Notes: generated by a model from the letters alone, not told the origin. A stretch of 64,000 nucleotides of DNA from Shewanella olleyana (GCF_023283825.1 NZ_JAKILD010000012.1:85095-149094), one strand, 5' to 3'; shown: positions 7,773 to 16,324, counted from the stretch's first letter. Program-made: numbers and translations.

Positions 7773-7786
7773 ATTTGAGAGCCTCT

Positions 7787-8686
7787 ATGAGCAACATACT
7801 CACATCTATGGATTTGAATATTAATAAGCAAACGTTTTTACGATATCAACTAATAGAGATTATAGTTTATTGGGAAGGACGAATTACGACTAAACACCTT
7901 TGTGATGGGTTTGGTATTGGCCGTCAACAAGCATCAAGGGACATCAATACGTATCTTAGAGAGCTAGCAGAAAATAATTTGGAATATGACATGCAGTTGA
8001 GAGGATATAAACCCTCTGAGCACTTTAAGCCAATATTTACAAAAGGGCATGTTAGTGAATACCTCCAATTGCTGACGTTGAATCAGAACTTATTATCAAA
8101 AAGCAATTATTCTGCACTAGGCTTGCGTGATGTGAGTACAGTCATACCACCACCAAGATTTATTAAACCAGAAATTATGAGAGCTGTTGTCAGGGCTATG
8201 AGTGAGGGGCGCAGATTAGAAATTGATTATGTATCTATGAACTCACCAGAACCTGAGTCACGGGTTATCGCACCTCACTCTTTGGTGGATACACCTCTAA
8301 GATGGCATGTAAGGGCTTACTGTGAAAAGAATAGGGCTTATCGTGACTTTGTTTTAAGCCGTTTTATTAATGAGCCCGATATTATGGATTATTCACCAAA
8401 TCCACTTGAAGAGGACATCGGTTGGTGTACACCAATAGATCTTGTTTTGCAGGCAGACCCGCGGTTGAGAGAAACTCAAAAGAAGCTGATCGAAACAGAT
8501 TTTTGCATGGAATCTGGGCAATTAGTAATTCCCTCAAGGTTAGCATTGATCAATTATTTAATGGACTCATTAGGGCTTAATCTCGAGAGTATTAATGCTG
8601 AGCCAAATTATCAGCAGATATGCATTAAAAATCGAGATGAGCTCCGCATATTACTCAGTAAACACGGATTATTAAAAGGTAAGTAA
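7787..8686 (+). CDS. WYL-domain transcriptional regulator (BrxR/CapW type)
   Basis: 299 aa from ATG 7787; a TTG four codons upstream is the alternative. The N-terminal winged helix spans about residues 10-75 (RITTKHLCDGFGIGRQQASR). The WYL domain spans about 120-200, with RWHVRAYCEKNRAYRDFVLS carrying a WHV variant of the W-Y-L triad and the conserved arginines. A C-terminal WCX-like extension follows. This three-part layout and length match the BrxR/CapW family, homodimeric repressors of BREX, CBASS and other defence operons that are thought to sense ligands through the WYL fold. Its place as second gene in the operon suggests autoregulation. Confidence 0.8.
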   Translation: MSNILTSMDLNINKQTFLRYQLIEIIVYWEGRITTKHLCDGFGIGRQQASRDINTYLRELAENNLEYDMQLRGYKPSEHFKPIFTKGHVSEYLQLLTLNQNLLSKSNYSALGLRDVSTVIPPPRFIKPEIMRAVVRAMSEGRRLEIDYVSMNSPEPESRVIAPHSLVDTPLRWHVRAYCEKNRAYRDFVLSRFINEPDIMDYSPNPLEEDIGWCTPIDLVLQADPRLRETQKKLIETDFCMESGQLVIPSRLALINYLMDSLGLNLESINAEPNYQQICIKNRDELRILLSKHGLLKGK

Positions 8687-8784
8687 GCCTGTAGTATTAG
8701 GCGACAGGCTACATTTTAGGGCACTTACCTGGTGGCATTTTATCCTTTAGAGTGAGCAGCATATTGTTCACATAAGGGAATAAA

Positions 8785-9504
8785 ATGATTAAGAATAATG
8801 TTAATGAAAGACAAGCACAGTATTTACCCGATCAGATTGTCTTATTAGGAGACTCTATCTTTGATAACGCACCCTATGTTGAATCTGGTGAGTCTGTTAC
8901 AGAGCAATTAAATGATTTAATCATTTCAAAAGTTTTGGAGTCTAATCATGATATGAGTAGCACCACTACAGAAGTTAAATTATTAGCAGTGGATGGTCAT
9001 GTCATGTCAAATGTTTCAAGGCAAATGACGCGAGTACAATCAAAGTATAACTTTAATAAGCAACATGCTTTTCTCTCTTGTGGCGGAAATGACTTACTTG
9101 GATATAACACTCCAGGGCTTCTTAGTACAGGGACTTCAACCGTAGGTGATGCTTTAAATATATTGATGCAAGTTCGTGAAAAGTTTCGATATGGTTATCA
9201 GAAAATGCTTAATTTGGTACAAGGAAAGTTTACTCACCTTACTATCTGTACCATATATGACGGCATTCCGAACCTTTCAAATGCTGAGTCAGTTGCATTA
9301 GCAATATTTAATGAGGTCATTTTAAGAGAGGCTGCTGAGCGAAATTTAACAGTCCTTGACTTGCGTGTGATCTGCAATCATGCAGACGATTACGCACCGT
9401 TATCACCAATCGAGCCATCAAAACAAGGTGCTGAGAAAATCGCTCAGGCGATATTTAATCAATATAAGCAAAATAACAATATGATGTGGGAGGTACGTGA
9501 GTGA
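8785..9504 (+). CDS. SGNH/GDSL-family hydrolase
   Basis: 239 aa, with AAGGGA before the ATG. Block I LLGDSIFDN (about residues 20-28) supplies the nucleophilic serine, and block III is SCGGNDLLG near residue 99. Near the C-terminus DYAPLSPIEPS replaces the usual D-x-x-H block V, so the catalytic acid/histidine pair is less clear. Family members are esterases, lipases and carbohydrate or nucleoside deacetylases. No signal peptide is present, so it acts in the cytoplasm, which is unusual for a nutritional esterase and fits a role on an intracellular substrate. It overlaps the next start codon by 4 bases. Confidence 0.75.
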   Translation: MIKNNVNERQAQYLPDQIVLLGDSIFDNAPYVESGESVTEQLNDLIISKVLESNHDMSSTTTEVKLLAVDGHVMSNVSRQMTRVQSKYNFNKQHAFLSCGGNDLLGYNTPGLLSTGTSTVGDALNILMQVREKFRYGYQKMLNLVQGKFTHLTICTIYDGIPNLSNAESVALAIFNEVILREAAERNLTVLDLRVICNHADDYAPLSPIEPSKQGAEKIAQAIFNQYKQNNNMMWEVRE

Positions 9505-10787
9505 GTTTATCAAAAGAGTGGTTTGATAAGCGTGACAAGTTTATAGCCCTTCAAAAAAAACAAGGAAACTATACTGTTGGTGAAGCAATTGAATGGCTTA
9601 ATTCATCAATTTCTTGTTTTTATGATTTGGGAGTTTTTACTCAAGCCGAGTTTTCAATCATGGCGCCTGGTCATACTGAGCTAACACCGGTTGGGCGCTT
9701 GTTTTTCGTTGAAAGTTTCCAGCAGACATTTATATCGCCTAAAAATTTATATAAGCTAAAAGAAGCACTTAACGATTGGGATAACTTTTCTATTCAGTAT
9801 GAGTTATTTGAGTCGGACTTGGTGGGAACAATTGCGGTAAAAAATCAAAAGCACGTAAAGTTTAAAACCGAAGGTAGCCTCTTTAATTACAAGTTAAGTT
9901 TTAATGTTGAAAATATTAATAGTGAGCTTAATAGTATTTTTTTTAGTAAGAATTCTGACAATATTTTAAATATTTGGAATGACTTTAGCCAATGCGTTTC
10001 TTTAATTGAAGCAGAGGATAAGTCGCCTACTAATGCAGAGATTGCCACTGATAAAGACACAATGGAGACACTATGTCTTCCATGGCACCCTCTGGTTCAA
10101 CGTTACTTTCGTAACAAAATGCATTTGATAGGGTTCGAACACAATCTAGCGGTACTAAAAAATGAAATAGAAGCAACTTATTCGGTAGATAATTCAGAGT
10201 GGCGGTCTATAAATGCTTCTTTTGTAACTGCAAGGCCTTCTTGCCAAATAGAAAGTAATGAAACTCAGGTGTATGCCACAGAAGAAGTCGAGGTTAAATT
10301 AATTAACCAAAAGTCAATTAACCTTTTTGGCATTGTAGAACCTAACACTGTTGAAAGAGTTATTCGAAAAAGAAGCTATTTGAAACGGAGCAGTTGGGCA
10401 CAGCCTGGCAGTGTATTGTTGTTTAAAAGTGCTGATAGAAAACATGTGAAAGTGGCATACTATCCCGAGTCATATACACAGCCCATTTTATGTTCAGAAG
10501 TTATTAGTATTTTTCAGGCAAAAGGACTCAGTCTATGGGATGGTAAACGACTATTTTTATTCTTGACCTCAAAAGCTGGGCAAACTTTACTTGAATATAC
10601 TTTCCGAGACTTCTCAATTAATGAGTTAACTCAAATGCGCCTTACTCAGCGTCAAATTAACTTGCTTGAGATACCTCAAATTGACTCTACAGCTGCACAA
10701 AACTTAGACAATAAATATTGTCAGCTGCAAAACCTTTTTAAGCAAAAAAATTATATTGAAAGCCAAATTAAAGCATTACTTCAGTAG
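9501..10787 (+). CDS. Protein with type I specificity-subunit-like C-terminus, 428 aa
   Basis: The start is GTG 9501, overlapping the stop of the SGNH gene, with GGGAGG seven bases upstream. The first 300 residues are unrecognised. Residues about 305-428 follow the pattern of an HsdS target-recognition half: WAQPGSVLLFKSA, a strand-rich middle, LFLFLTSKAGQTLL (compare the 'FL.S..GQ..L' of TRDs), LTQRQINLLEIPQ (the 'l..L.IP.p' step) and a final long helix. No DNA methyltransferase is encoded nearby, so it is not part of a classical type I system. It may act as a DNA-recognition or scaffold subunit for the nuclease-like protein downstream. Confidence 0.5.
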   Translation: MSLSKEWFDKRDKFIALQKKQGNYTVGEAIEWLNSSISCFYDLGVFTQAEFSIMAPGHTELTPVGRLFFVESFQQTFISPKNLYKLKEALNDWDNFSIQYELFESDLVGTIAVKNQKHVKFKTEGSLFNYKLSFNVENINSELNSIFFSKNSDNILNIWNDFSQCVSLIEAEDKSPTNAEIATDKDTMETLCLPWHPLVQRYFRNKMHLIGFEHNLAVLKNEIEATYSVDNSEWRSINASFVTARPSCQIESNETQVYATEEVEVKLINQKSINLFGIVEPNTVERVIRKRSYLKRSSWAQPGSVLLFKSADRKHVKVAYYPESYTQPILCSEVISIFQAKGLSLWDGKRLFLFLTSKAGQTLLEYTFRDFSINELTQMRLTQRQINLLEIPQIDSTAAQNLDNKYCQLQNLFKQKNYIESQIKALLQ

Positions 10788-10826
10788 CAGAATTGGACTG
10801 AAAAATTATTTTAGAAAAGGGTTTAT

Positions 10827-11429
10827 ATGAGTTATTCAGAGCAACCAGGCAAAAAAGAAGAGCTTGAAATTTTTGATTTACTTCAAAAAGAGCAAACCCC
10901 AAAACCTATTTATATAAAAATTAGCCCTACATCACCAGTGCTACCGCTATTTAGTGAGGGTGTACTAACAAAGGAAAAAGAGTTAGAGGTACTGAGTCAA
11001 TGCCCTCGTATTCATTTATCAGCAGCAACCAGTTATCAGCAGGTAACTTTGTTTTTGATTGAATTACTTTCTTATTACTTTTGTATTCCCAAAGGGAATA
11101 TTACTGAGCAGAGTGGTTTGGTGGATGATATAGAACGTTTAGTCTGGGCAAAAGAATTAAGCGTTTCTTTTGAGGATGTAAATTACGGCAGAGTATTTTG
11201 TGGAAAAGATAAAGAAGGGAATCCTGTTGGTGGCATTGAGGATAAAGGCATGATTATATCCATGATGTACATGACAGACTTCTCACAGTTAGTCGGTATT
11301 AACGTTGTCAACGATGTTAGCCAATCGACCTTTGAAGCATTAGATAATGATTTTGGTAATTATTATGAATGCGAGACTGTTGGTGAGTTAGCGGAATTGG
11401 TTTATTCAGTATGTAAGAAACTAAAATAA
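10827..11429 (+). CDS. Unknown protein, 200 aa, within the defence-like operon
   Basis: AAGGG lies upstream of the ATG. The protein is acidic and soluble. It has an N-terminal disordered or charged stretch (about 1-30), a middle helix with SYYFCIPKGNITEQSGLVDD and a strand pair containing YGRVFCGKDKEGNPVGGIED. No known motif was recognised. It lies 39 bases after the specificity-like gene and 18 bases before the nuclease-like gene, so it is co-transcribed with both. It may be a regulatory or adaptor subunit, by position only. Confidence 0.6.
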   Translation: MSYSEQPGKKEELEIFDLLQKEQTPKPIYIKISPTSPVLPLFSEGVLTKEKELEVLSQCPRIHLSAATSYQQVTLFLIELLSYYFCIPKGNITEQSGLVDDIERLVWAKELSVSFEDVNYGRVFCGKDKEGNPVGGIEDKGMIISMMYMTDFSQLVGINVVNDVSQSTFEALDNDFGNYYECETVGELAELVYSVCKKLK

Positions 11430-11447
11430 TTGAAACTAAGGATTATA

Positions 11448-12239
11448 ATGACTGTTTTTGAAAAAGTTGAGCTAGTTTTAAGTCAACAAAACACTACTAT
11501 ATTTACTACAAAAAAAATCAAAGAACTATGCTCAGAAGAGTATGGTTTAAATCCTACATCAATCATTCCAACAGATTATTGTTACAACCGCATTAATAAT
11601 GGTATTGGAAATAACAAAAATATATTGATTTATATGGGCTTTGGTGAGTTTAAATTTGTTGGTAAATCTTTCAAGTATCAAGGGTGGGTTTATCAAAGGC
11701 CAAGAGGGAAAAATGAAGATTTGATAGTTGGTAAATGGAACAATGGCGAATACCTTGCTTTAACGTCGCCAATCGCAGCACCTATGCCAGAACATGAACT
11801 TCGTGATGCTTGGAAATTAAATCAAAAACATATTGATAAGCTTTACCAAGACTATATTGAACTTTTAGAGGTGGAAATAAACTTGTTAGGTTGTAAGCCA
11901 ACAGAACTTAGACATTTAATCGGTCGCATTGGTGAATTTAAGTGCGCTTTATTAACCAATGGGCATCTATCATCAGTGCCAAATCAGCACGGTTTTGATG
12001 TAATTGCTGAAAATGGTAAAAAGATCAGTGTAAAAACAACAGCACAAAAAACTGGTTTCGTTTCTATTAACCCTAAAACTGCAAATTTGGTCGATGAATT
12101 AATGCTCATTCAGTTTTTGAATAATCAGTTTTCAGTTATCTACCATGGGCCTGTCTCAGAAGCTATAGAGATTGCTAAAGAATATGGCGGCAAATATGAA
12201 CTAGATATTCTTAAAGCTAGTCAATTAACTTCAGCATAA
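11448..12239 (+). CDS. Restriction-endonuclease-like protein (DUF6998-like C-terminus), 263 aa
   Basis: The start is ATG 11448 (AAGGA six bases upstream), not the TTG at 11430. The N-terminal domain (about 1-90) contains IPTDYCYNRINNG and KYQGWVYQRPRG, resembling the DUF7225 domains found beside nucleases. The C-terminal domain (about 145-255) reads ELRHLIGRIGEFKCA, then NQHGFDVI and KKISVKTTA. This gives E, D and VK elements in PD-(D/E)XK order, although the position before VK is Ser rather than Glu or Gln. It is likely a DNA-cleaving or DNA-binding effector. It is the last gene of the operon, and a gap of about 300 bases follows. Confidence 0.6.
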   Translation: MTVFEKVELVLSQQNTTIFTTKKIKELCSEEYGLNPTSIIPTDYCYNRINNGIGNNKNILIYMGFGEFKFVGKSFKYQGWVYQRPRGKNEDLIVGKWNNGEYLALTSPIAAPMPEHELRDAWKLNQKHIDKLYQDYIELLEVEINLLGCKPTELRHLIGRIGEFKCALLTNGHLSSVPNQHGFDVIAENGKKISVKTTAQKTGFVSINPKTANLVDELMLIQFLNNQFSVIYHGPVSEAIEIAKEYGGKYELDILKASQLTSA

Positions 12240-12548
12240 AAAACACTAAGGTGAACATTGAGGACTCGGCACAGTTCAGCTATTGTGTAGGTAAATAGTT
12301 GAAGGTCCCCTATTGCACTTTCAACTAACCCCAAGCCAACCTTTAGATTTTTTGCCCTAAATGATTTCTATGTCTAAAGAAGAGTTATAGGGCAGACTAA
12401 TATATGCCCTCAAGCGCTATAACATTTAAGTGAGTGCACTGTGAGTTAGCCGCTTCAACCTAGTCTTTAACTAACGACATATCAACTATCGTATTTTTAG
12501 CCTAAATAAACGAACCCAGAAGGGTTCGTTAGTTGGTTGCTAATAACA
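12240..12548. other. Intergenic region between convergent blocks
   Basis: No ORF with a ribosome binding site is seen. The only structure is the terminator hairpin at 12511-12532 belonging to the leftward gene at 12549. Confidence 0.5.
12511..12532 (-). terminator. Hairpin after the first of the paralogous small genes
   Basis: AACGAACCC (12511-12519) and GGGTTCGTT (12524-12532) form a perfect 9-bp stem with a 4-base loop, just downstream of the leftward gene ending at 12549. A similar CGAACC-stem follows the paralogue (13057-13078). Confidence 0.6.
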
Positions 12549-12932
12549 TTACTCTAATGCATTAACGTGTTCTGCCCAGACTGGTGCAGCAAATTCAAAG
12601 TAATCTGTTGGACATAAACCAAAGATTTTTGAAAATTGACTACAGTACAACTCACAGAACATGGCTATCTCGTCTTTATACATTACTAGTACCTTTAACA
12701 TATCGGTTCCTGTTAAGTATTGTCCGCCGACATCAGCGTGCTTATCCAGAATGGAATTACTAATGTTAATCCCCAACATGTTCCACTCAGCATCGACATT
12801 AAGATAGATGTATCGAGAAAAACAAAATCTTGTCGACTCATTGCTACTGCCAGCATTTGCTAATAGTAAAAGTGAACAGCTTTCAATGTCGCTAGACTTT
12901 GGGTGTAAACGAAAAATCATAGATTGATCCAT
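12549..12932 (-). CDS. Small unknown protein, paralogue of 13088-13492
   Basis: 127 aa with an AGGAGC ribosome binding site. It aligns with the next gene along its length. Shared elements include S(R/K)YIYL, GI(N/S)IS(N/K)S, QYLTG near residue 77, an FCE motif and (I)FG(L/V)P ahead of a Y(F/Y)E step and a tryptophan near the C-terminus. The fold is probably mixed alpha/beta. No family is recognised. It has its own upstream motif and its own downstream hairpin, so it looks like a separate transcription unit. The pair probably arose by duplication and then diverged strongly. Confidence 0.6.
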   Translation of the reverse strand: MDQSMIFRLHPKSSDIESCSLLLLANAGSSNESTRFCFSRYIYLNVDAEWNMLGINISNSILDKHADVGGQYLTGTDMLKVLVMYKDEIAMFCELYCSQFSKIFGLCPTDYFEFAAPVWAEHVNALE

Positions 12933-12966
12933 ATATAGCTCCTAATTAATGGTTTGTGGCCTCACC

Positions 12967-12996
12967 ATTAACTAGGTTGCGAGTGGGGAATTTTTG
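12967..12996 (-). promoter_or_regulatory. Conserved upstream motif, copy 1
   Basis: On the minus strand: TTCCCC, then about 12 bases, then CTAGTTAAT. It begins about 35 bases upstream of the 12932 start codon. Close copies precede the next two small genes at the same distance. Confidence 0.5.
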
Positions 12997-13056
12997 ATTG
13001 TTATGAGAAGTTATTGTCAATTGGGTGAGTAAAAAACATGTAACGATTAATAGAAA

Positions 13057-13078
13057 AGCGAACCCAATTAGGTTCGCT
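13057..13078 (-). terminator. Hairpin after the second paralogous small gene
   Basis: AGCGAACC (13057-13064) and GGTTCGCT (13071-13078) pair perfectly around a 6-base loop, 10 bases after the stop at 13088. It has the same CGAACC core as the hairpin at 12511-12532. Confidence 0.55.
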
Positions 13079-13087
13079 AGATGGCGA

Positions 13088-13492
13088 TTACAGTGCGTCA
13101 GCAGCAATAATCAAATCAGACCAACATTGCTCAGCTGTTTCGAAGTAATAATGCGGATATACCCCAAAAATACTTACAAACTCATTTCTGAATCGTTCAC
13201 AAAAAGCGGCAATGTCGTCGATGTAAATCAATAGCATCATATAAGCTTCAATACCTGTCAGATATTGACTCTCGAGCTCAGCGTTCTCTTCAAGTAGCGA
13301 TTTGCTGATACTGATACCTATCATTTGGCCTTGTACATTTCGATGTAAATAAATGTATTTATTAAAGCTTAGTTGAACCTCATCATTCTCAAGTTGATGG
13401 TCTGCCAGTAGCAACACAGTGCTGTGGTCATCCCATGGCGATTTAGATTGACGTTTATAGACTCGTATAAGCTGTGTTTGTGACTTGTTCAT
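13088..13492 (-). CDS. Small unknown protein, paralogue of 12549-12932
   Basis: 134 aa from ATG 13492 (GGA at a suitable distance); a TTG ten codons upstream is less likely. It shares the QYLTG, FCE-like and IFG(V/L)P landmarks with the 127-aa neighbour, and an N-terminal LLLA(D/N) strand. No recognised family. The spacing and flanking signals repeat those of its paralogue. Confidence 0.6.
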   Translation of the reverse strand: MNKSQTQLIRVYKRQSKSPWDDHSTVLLLADHQLENDEVQLSFNKYIYLHRNVQGQMIGISISKSLLEENAELESQYLTGIEAYMMLLIYIDDIAAFCERFRNEFVSIFGVYPHYYFETAEQCWSDLIIAADAL

Positions 13493-13520
13493 AGCAATTC
13501 CAAGCGTTGATGTCCTTATC

Positions 13521-13552
13521 AATAACTAGGTTTGAGCGCTGGGGAATTATCT
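13521..13552 (-). promoter_or_regulatory. Conserved upstream motif, copy 2
   Basis: On the minus strand: TTCCCC, 13 bases, CTAGTTATT. It lies 29 bases upstream of the 13492 start and overlaps the last codon and stop of the gene at 13547. Confidence 0.5.
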
Positions 13553-13783
13553 GTCTTTTATGTACTGGTTAATAAAACCCATTGCTAGATTAATGTCTTC
13601 TGCTTGAAACCCTTGACGGCTCAGGTACTGCTTAACTTGAAAGTTAAGTATTTCAAGTTCTATATCATCCTCATAAATATTAATGTCCTGATACAGCGCT
13701 TCTGACTTCACCACATCCGTTAGCTTTTCTAATAGGTGGGCTAACTTATTCGTATTTTGAGTAAACTGCTTATGTTGGTTCAT
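13547..13783 (-). CDS. Small helical protein, 78 aa, unknown
   Basis: The start is ATG 13783 with GAGAA upstream. It is predicted entirely helical, with an acidic centre (IYEDDIELEI) and a C-terminal SRQGFQAEDINLAMGFINQY segment. It is unrelated in sequence to the two paralogues but has the same upstream motif, so the three genes may respond to the same regulator. No function recognised. Confidence 0.5.
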   Translation of the reverse strand: MNQHKQFTQNTNKLAHLLEKLTDVVKSEALYQDINIYEDDIELEILNFQVKQYLSRQGFQAEDINLAMGFINQYIKDR

Positions 13784-13813
13784 GAATGTTCTCGTTAATA
13801 GATAAATGGTCGT

Positions 13814-13842
13814 TATTAACTAGAAGCGGGCAGGGGGAAATA
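13814..13842 (-). promoter_or_regulatory. Conserved upstream motif, copy 3
   Basis: On the minus strand: TTTCCCCC, 11 bases, CTAGTTAAT, about 31 bases upstream of the 13783 start. The regularity of distance suggests a promoter element or operator rather than chance. Confidence 0.5.
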
Positions 13843-14300
13843 TGCTGATGTACCTGTTTGATGGAAGGAGTATCCACTTTAAGCACAATTAAACGAAAGT
13901 ATTAATGAGTACCCTAGAGGTTAGATGTTCATTTTGAATTCATGAAAAACAGGTTAATTCCCTATGCTTGTTGCTTCCTAGTTGACTGCTAGCAGAATTA
14001 ATTAAAGTTAGGTGCTTAGAAAGGGAGGTTCACTTAGCCAACCAATGATGGAAGTAGTGATAGATGATATAAGAGGGAAGAGCGCTTACTGTTTTTCTAT
14101 CCCCCTAGCATACTAATTAGATAAAATAGACCTTATAGTTAACTTTGACTATTAGATGGTATCAGTTACCTATAGCAATACTGTCTCCATTCATTTTAAG
14201 GGGGGGTAAAAATTCTGATTCCGGCCTAATCTTTTTTTCTTGATAATTATTATTTCACATATCCTGTTGGTATTAACACAAACCAAAGCGTGATTTAATA
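13843..14300. other. Gap upstream of the large recombinase
   Basis: About 460 bases without a supported gene. A G-run lies at 14201-14207. The ATG at 14301 has no strong Shine-Dalgarno. The gap may contain the attachment site and promoter of the recombinase, but I cannot identify them. Confidence 0.4.
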
Positions 14301-16292
14301 ATGCATTCAAGCCTTGAACCACATCAATACGACACATTACCTAGCGGTAATGTGCGTGTATTTGTGGATTCCCGGTCTGAGGTTATTGAAACTTTATTTG
14401 AATTCATTAACACTCTAGAGCTATCAAAGAAGGCTGTTTCTCATTTTTTTATTCAATACAGCGAGCTAGTGGCTCAAAACGAATCCTTAAAAACGTTGGA
14501 AAGCAGTGCTGCAGCCTACTCTAGCGATAACAGAATTAATTCGTTAGTGAATATGGCTTTGGTATCTAAAGTGACGCTATTGGAAGCAACTGAGCTATTT
14601 CATTTAGTTTGCAAGTATAAAAAGCAACAATCACAGTCCGATCCAGTTCCTAATTTCGAACAGGTCGCTAAATCTGATTCAACGGTTACAACTCAAATAG
14701 ATAGCATTGCATCAGAAACAGTACCTGCATTAATGACTAATGTTGCGGACACTGCAGGGAGTTCTGCCCATGATGGGCTAAATGGAGTTGATAGTAGCGT
14801 TAATTCAATAGATGTATTACCTGCTCTTGAGGCTGATTTCCCCTGTAATGAAAGCGCTGCGCCATTAAATACAAATACTCTCCCTGAGCTTAATGAATAC
14901 AGCGAATCGGGCATCAGCGGTCATTCACTTTGCCCGTTGCTAGGTACTGAAGATGATTTGTTATCAGGTGAGCCGATTGAGCAACCACAGATAAGTGACT
15001 GTTCGGTTCAATCTAAACAAAAAGTGACACAAGAATTTAAACAAATCACTACAGAACAGATAAATGACAGCGAACTCATTGATTCTTTATTAGCGAAGGG
15101 TACAAGGAAAATTAAAGTTACGGATATTAATGAGAAAGGCTTATATTTAGAGGTAGCCAAACATAGCCTCACTTTAATCAATAAGTATAAATATAAGGGT
15201 AAAGCTCATCGATGTGTCCTTTTGAAGTGGAAACGTCATGAGTCTCCTAGTCAACAACAGCTATTGATGGTTGTAACTGATTATCTATCTATAAAAAAGA
15301 AATTGGCTAGGCCGCCAAGTAGTTATGAGTTTAGGATGCACTCTAAGCTCTTTCAAAAGATCGGTGATGTTCTTGCAATATACTTAGATGTCATTGTCGA
15401 GCGTTATGGTGACGGTTCTGGTGAATATAAAGTCATGACCTCTCTTATCAATAATCATCTCTCTAAGCCAAAAGAAGTCCAATTACCAAAGGGTAAAGAA
15501 ACCGTGATATTGATTGATGAAGATATTCAAACTTTTACTACGGCGAGATTTAACTGCTACCTAGAAGCATTTAAAAATACTAATGGCGTTCACGATAAGA
15601 TTGTATCTAGATTAAAGGCGGCGTTTAATTATGCTCTAGATGAGCGACTTATCGCTTACGAGGATGCACGATCATTTATAAGGGCAACTCGAATAAATAA
15701 TCAACGCCATGTGCTTATTCCTGATGATGACTTTAAGTCTATCCTTGAAAAGGTTAATTCAACTGAACATAAAGATTTTGAATTCTTTGTTAAATTACAA
15801 GAAGAGGGATATTTCAGAACCCAACAGGTTATGTCGATGAAATTTTCACAGATTAATTTTCAGCTTAAGAAGGTTCAAGTTAAACCCAAAAAAGCCAAAT
15901 CTGTCGATATTTATTTGTCTGAAGAAACACTTGAATTGATAAAATCCAGACAAAAATATCTCACTGATGTTCACGGTAGGGCGGATTATTTGTTTCCCTC
16001 AACACGGTCCAAATCTGGACATCGTTCTAACTTTTATCATTACTGGGATAAGCTTTGTGATGCTCTTGGCTGGGTCACAAGAGATAAAGCTGGTAAAAGA
16101 ATTAAAAAATATAGGTTTCATGATTATAGAGAAACGTTTCTTTTACGGATTGATGAATTTAATGATGAAGTATTAGCTTCACAGCTTGGCCACACATCCA
16201 CTAAGAATATCAAGAATTATAGAGAGGCTTCGCCTGAACAATGTCAACTTGCGGCTGAAGCAGGAAACCAAAGGAAGCCTAAGTTGTTTTAG
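14301..16292 (+). CDS. Large tyrosine recombinase (phage-type integrase), 663 aa
   Basis: The C-terminal 170 residues form the catalytic domain. They contain an arginine in YFRTQQVMSMKF, a lysine-bearing hairpin (VKPKKAKSVD), the HDYRETF box, LGHTSTKNIK and the nucleophilic tyrosine in KNYREA, so all catalytic positions are present. A core-binding-like helical domain precedes it (about 320-490). The first 250 residues are an unusual, low-complexity, Ser/Asp/Glu-rich extension. Typical integrases are 350-450 aa. The extension may regulate or target the enzyme. It is probably the integrase of the left-hand element. Its attachment site is not identified. Confidence 0.8.
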   Translation: MHSSLEPHQYDTLPSGNVRVFVDSRSEVIETLFEFINTLELSKKAVSHFFIQYSELVAQNESLKTLESSAAAYSSDNRINSLVNMALVSKVTLLEATELFHLVCKYKKQQSQSDPVPNFEQVAKSDSTVTTQIDSIASETVPALMTNVADTAGSSAHDGLNGVDSSVNSIDVLPALEADFPCNESAAPLNTNTLPELNEYSESGISGHSLCPLLGTEDDLLSGEPIEQPQISDCSVQSKQKVTQEFKQITTEQINDSELIDSLLAKGTRKIKVTDINEKGLYLEVAKHSLTLINKYKYKGKAHRCVLLKWKRHESPSQQQLLMVVTDYLSIKKKLARPPSSYEFRMHSKLFQKIGDVLAIYLDVIVERYGDGSGEYKVMTSLINNHLSKPKEVQLPKGKETVILIDEDIQTFTTARFNCYLEAFKNTNGVHDKIVSRLKAAFNYALDERLIAYEDARSFIRATRINNQRHVLIPDDDFKSILEKVNSTEHKDFEFFVKLQEEGYFRTQQVMSMKFSQINFQLKKVQVKPKKAKSVDIYLSEETLELIKSRQKYLTDVHGRADYLFPSTRSKSGHRSNFYHYWDKLCDALGWVTRDKAGKRIKKYRFHDYRETFLLRIDEFNDEVLASQLGHTSTKNIKNYREASPEQCQLAAEAGNQRKPKLF

Positions 16293-16324
16293 ATAGACAG
16301 TAACCTCGGCGCAGAGCACTCTTT

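Noticed and set aside
12511..13842. Integron-like gene cassette array
   Set aside because: The repeated small genes looked cassette-like, but no attC core pairs (RYYYAAC...GTTRRRY) and no integron integrase are present.
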